From: an uncultured Eubacteriales bacterium
GTDB taxonomy: Bacteria; Bacillota; Clostridia; Peptostreptococcales; Anaerovoracaceae
Assembly: GCA_900553025.1 (NCBI GenBank)
Contig: USBT01000052.1
Span: 1 to 6,426, forward strand
Direction of reading: 5' to 3'
DNA length: 6,426 bases
Below are positions 5,051 through 6,426 of this stretch, one piece after another; positions within the stretch are counted from its first letter, which is position 1; each line of letters begins with the position of its first letter. Both the position numbers and the translations under genes were made by a program. Under the pieces are notes generated by a model. It ran no database searches. It worked only from the letters and a program-made list of their open reading frames with translations, and was not told the origin of the DNA.

Positions 5051-6426
5051 TCATTTCCCTCCTAAAATTTCAAGCAGCTTATCAACATCAACCGCTTTTT
5101 CAAGTTTTGCAGCAAGTATTTCATACTGTTTTTCTTTATACTTATCCATATCAATGATATCTTCGTGTGATATCTCAACTCCCTTACTTGTCATTAAAGA
5201 GTTGATTATTTCACTACTTATATCACTTCTATCAAAAATTCCATGTATATAGGTTCCATAAATATTTCCTTCATTAATTATATTCCCAAAACCTGGAGAA
5301 ATACCCATATGAATCTCATAACCTTCGTATTCCATACCCGATAGTCCGCTAAAAATACCATCTACCTTTGCAAGCTTTCCAATTTGAGATTTTCGGGTCT
5401 TGCTCTCGGAGAATTCAGTTGAATGCGGCAAGAGTCCTATTCCCTTCATCTCTCCACCACCTTCAACACCGTGTTCATCCTTCAGATACTGACCTAGCAT
5501 CTGATAGCCACCACATATACCAAACACAGGTTTTCCCTTAGATGCATGTTTTTGAATCCTCGTTTCCATACCAGTTTCACGAAGCCACTTGAGATCGCCC
5601 ATAGTGCTCTTGGTCCCTGGAATGATAATCATATCTGGATCCCCTACATCCTTAGGCGACTTGACATAGCGAACTCCAACACCTTCAAATTGCTCAAAGG
5701 CATTAAAATCAGTGAAGTTTGATATGCGAGGTGTTCTTATAACAACGATATCGATAAGTCCCTTAACCTTACTACCTCTCTCCTTCATGCTAAGACTGTC
5801 TTCGTCGTCTATATCCACCTCCATATATGGTACAACGCCTATCACAGGTCTTTTGATAATATCTTCAATCATATCAAGTCCGGGTTTAAAAATATCAATG
5901 TTACCCCTAAACTTATTTATAATAACTCCTTTTACGAGCTCTCTCTCATCCTCGTCAAACAAAAGCATGGTTCCAGCAAGTGCACCGAAAACACCACCTC
6001 TATCGATATCTCCAACAATAATAACAGGTGCATCGACTCTTCTCGCCAAACCCATGTTGACAATATCCTTGCTCTTTAAATTAATTTCAGAAGCACTGCC
6101 TGCGCCCTCCATGATAATATAATCAAAATCTTTTTCCAGCTCCTCTAGTGCCTTAACGGCTTCCCTCTCAAAGAACTCTTTTTCATCGTAATAAAGCGAG
6201 GCCGTATAATTGCCATACACTTCTCCATGAAGAATGATTTGACTGCCTGTATCGCTATTAGGTTTCAACAAAATAGGATTCATGCGTACATCAGGTTTTA
6301 CTCCAGCAGCTTCTGCCTGGACTACCTGCGCACGCCCCATTTCAAGACCATCTTCAGTTATAAACGAATTCAAAGCCATATTTTGAGATTTGTATGGTGC
6401 AACCTTATAACCTCTGTTTTTAAGGA
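5051..6426 (-). CDS. cobQ: Cobyric acid synthase, glutamine-hydrolysing (CobQ/CbiP), 5'-truncated by window edge
   Basis: Makes four side-chain amides (b, d, e and g) on adenosylcobyrinic acid a,c-diamide, using ATP and glutamine. 457 residues are visible and the frame is open through the right edge; roughly 25 N-terminal residues with the nucleotide-binding loop are missing. An internal ATG at 6379 is not the start, because the upstream codons read GYKVAPYKSQN (visible residues 5-15), a conserved family stretch. Seen next, by visible residue: MALNSFITEDG (16-26), EGAGSASEINL (106-116), GDIDRGGVFG (138-147), PGTKSTMGDL (269-278), then a class I glutamine amidotransferase domain with GICGGYQMLG (302-311, nucleophile C304) and GTYIHGIFD (390-398, H394). 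The synthetase and glutaminase halves are both intact. It is the most upstream gene seen in the run; its promoter lies outside the window. Confidence 0.97.
   Translation of the reverse strand, partial: LKNRGYKVAPYKSQNMALNSFITEDGLEMGRAQVVQAEAAGVKPDVRMNPILLKPNSDTGSQIILHGEVYGNYTASLYYDEKEFFEREAVKALEELEKDFDYIIMEGAGSASEINLKSKDIVNMGLARRVDAPVIIVGDIDRGGVFGALAGTMLLFDEDERELVKGVIINKFRGNIDIFKPGLDMIEDIIKRPVIGVVPYMEVDIDDEDSLSMKERGSKVKGLIDIVVIRTPRISNFTDFNAFEQFEGVGVRYVKSPKDVGDPDMIIIPGTKSTMGDLKWLRETGMETRIQKHASKGKPVFGICGGYQMLGQYLKDEHGVEGGGEMKGIGLLPHSTEFSESKTRKSQIGKLAKVDGIFSGLSGMEYEGYEIHMGISPGFGNIINEGNIYGTYIHGIFDRSDISSEIINSLMTSKGVEISHEDIIDMDKYKEKQYEILAAKLEKAVDVDKLLEILGGK
5057..5063 (-). promoter_or_regulatory. 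cobO ribosome binding site inside the end of cobQ
   Basis: AGGAGGG on the minus strand codes for part of the last cobQ residues (Leu-Gly-Gly-Lys) and also lies 7 nt upstream of the cobO ATG. It decides the cobO start and suggests strong, possibly coupled, translation of cobO. Confidence 0.85.

Noticed and set aside
5712..6122. 136-codon Ser/Ile/Leu-rich open frame on the plus strand
   Set aside because: It is antisense to well-conserved cobQ motifs and has the composition of a shadow frame.
6377..6379. ATG as a possible cobQ start
   Set aside because: The frame continues upstream to the window edge and codes for conserved CobQ residues (GYKVAPYKSQN), so the true start lies outside.
1..6426. 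Search for CRISPR repeats, insertion sequences, tRNAs, defence or toxin-antitoxin genes
   Set aside because: I saw no spaced direct repeats, terminal inverted repeats, transposase or integrase motifs, tRNA-like folds or toxin-antitoxin pairs. The window is dense with ordinary housekeeping and cobalamin genes.

Overview
The window is a compact stretch of low-GC bacterial chromosome. All six genes lie on the minus strand, so transcription runs from right to left. A T-box leader on ileS, strong AGGAGG-type ribosome binding sites, GTG and TTG starts, and an oxygen-independent style set of cobalamin genes together suggest an anaerobic Firmicute of the class Clostridia. I cannot name the genus from the sequence alone.

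Region by region, in the direction of transcription. (1) 6426-3884 is a tight cobalamin run: cobyric acid synthase (cobQ/cbiP, its N-terminus cut off by the window edge), the ATP:corrinoid adenosyltransferase cobO, and the precorrin-8X methylmutase cbiC. Junctions are a 1-nt gap (TGATATG) and a 1-nt overlap (TAGTG). (2) cardiolipin synthase (cls, 3887-2424) follows cbiC with a 4-nt ATGA overlap, so a membrane phospholipid gene is joined to the B12 genes. (3) A 90-bp gap holds a good sigma-A-type promoter and the strong RBS of a TTG-started M50 (site-2 protease class) membrane metalloprotease at 2333-1617. (4) The 340-bp gap at 1616-1277 is wholly regulatory: an 18-bp perfect inverted repeat, a near-consensus promoter (TTGACA, 17 bp, TAAAAT), and a complete isoleucine T-box riboswitch ending in an intrinsic terminator. 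(5) ileS starts at 1276 and runs off the left edge after 425 codons.

The cobalamin enzymes act at separated steps: CbiC forms (cobalt-)cobyrinate, CobO adds the adenosyl ligand after a,c-diamidation, and CobQ makes the remaining four side-chain amides. The other corrin-ring genes and any cobalamin riboswitch must lie outside the window. The ileS unit responds to uncharged tRNA-Ile through the T-box. I see no intrinsic terminator anywhere between cobQ and that T-box.

I found no mobile element, CRISPR array, tRNA or rRNA, and nothing that amounts to an undescribed system. Known gene families explain the coding content. The points worth a second look are the cbiC-cls coupling, the palindrome beside the ileS promoter, the possible double role of the T-box attenuator, and some active-site variants.
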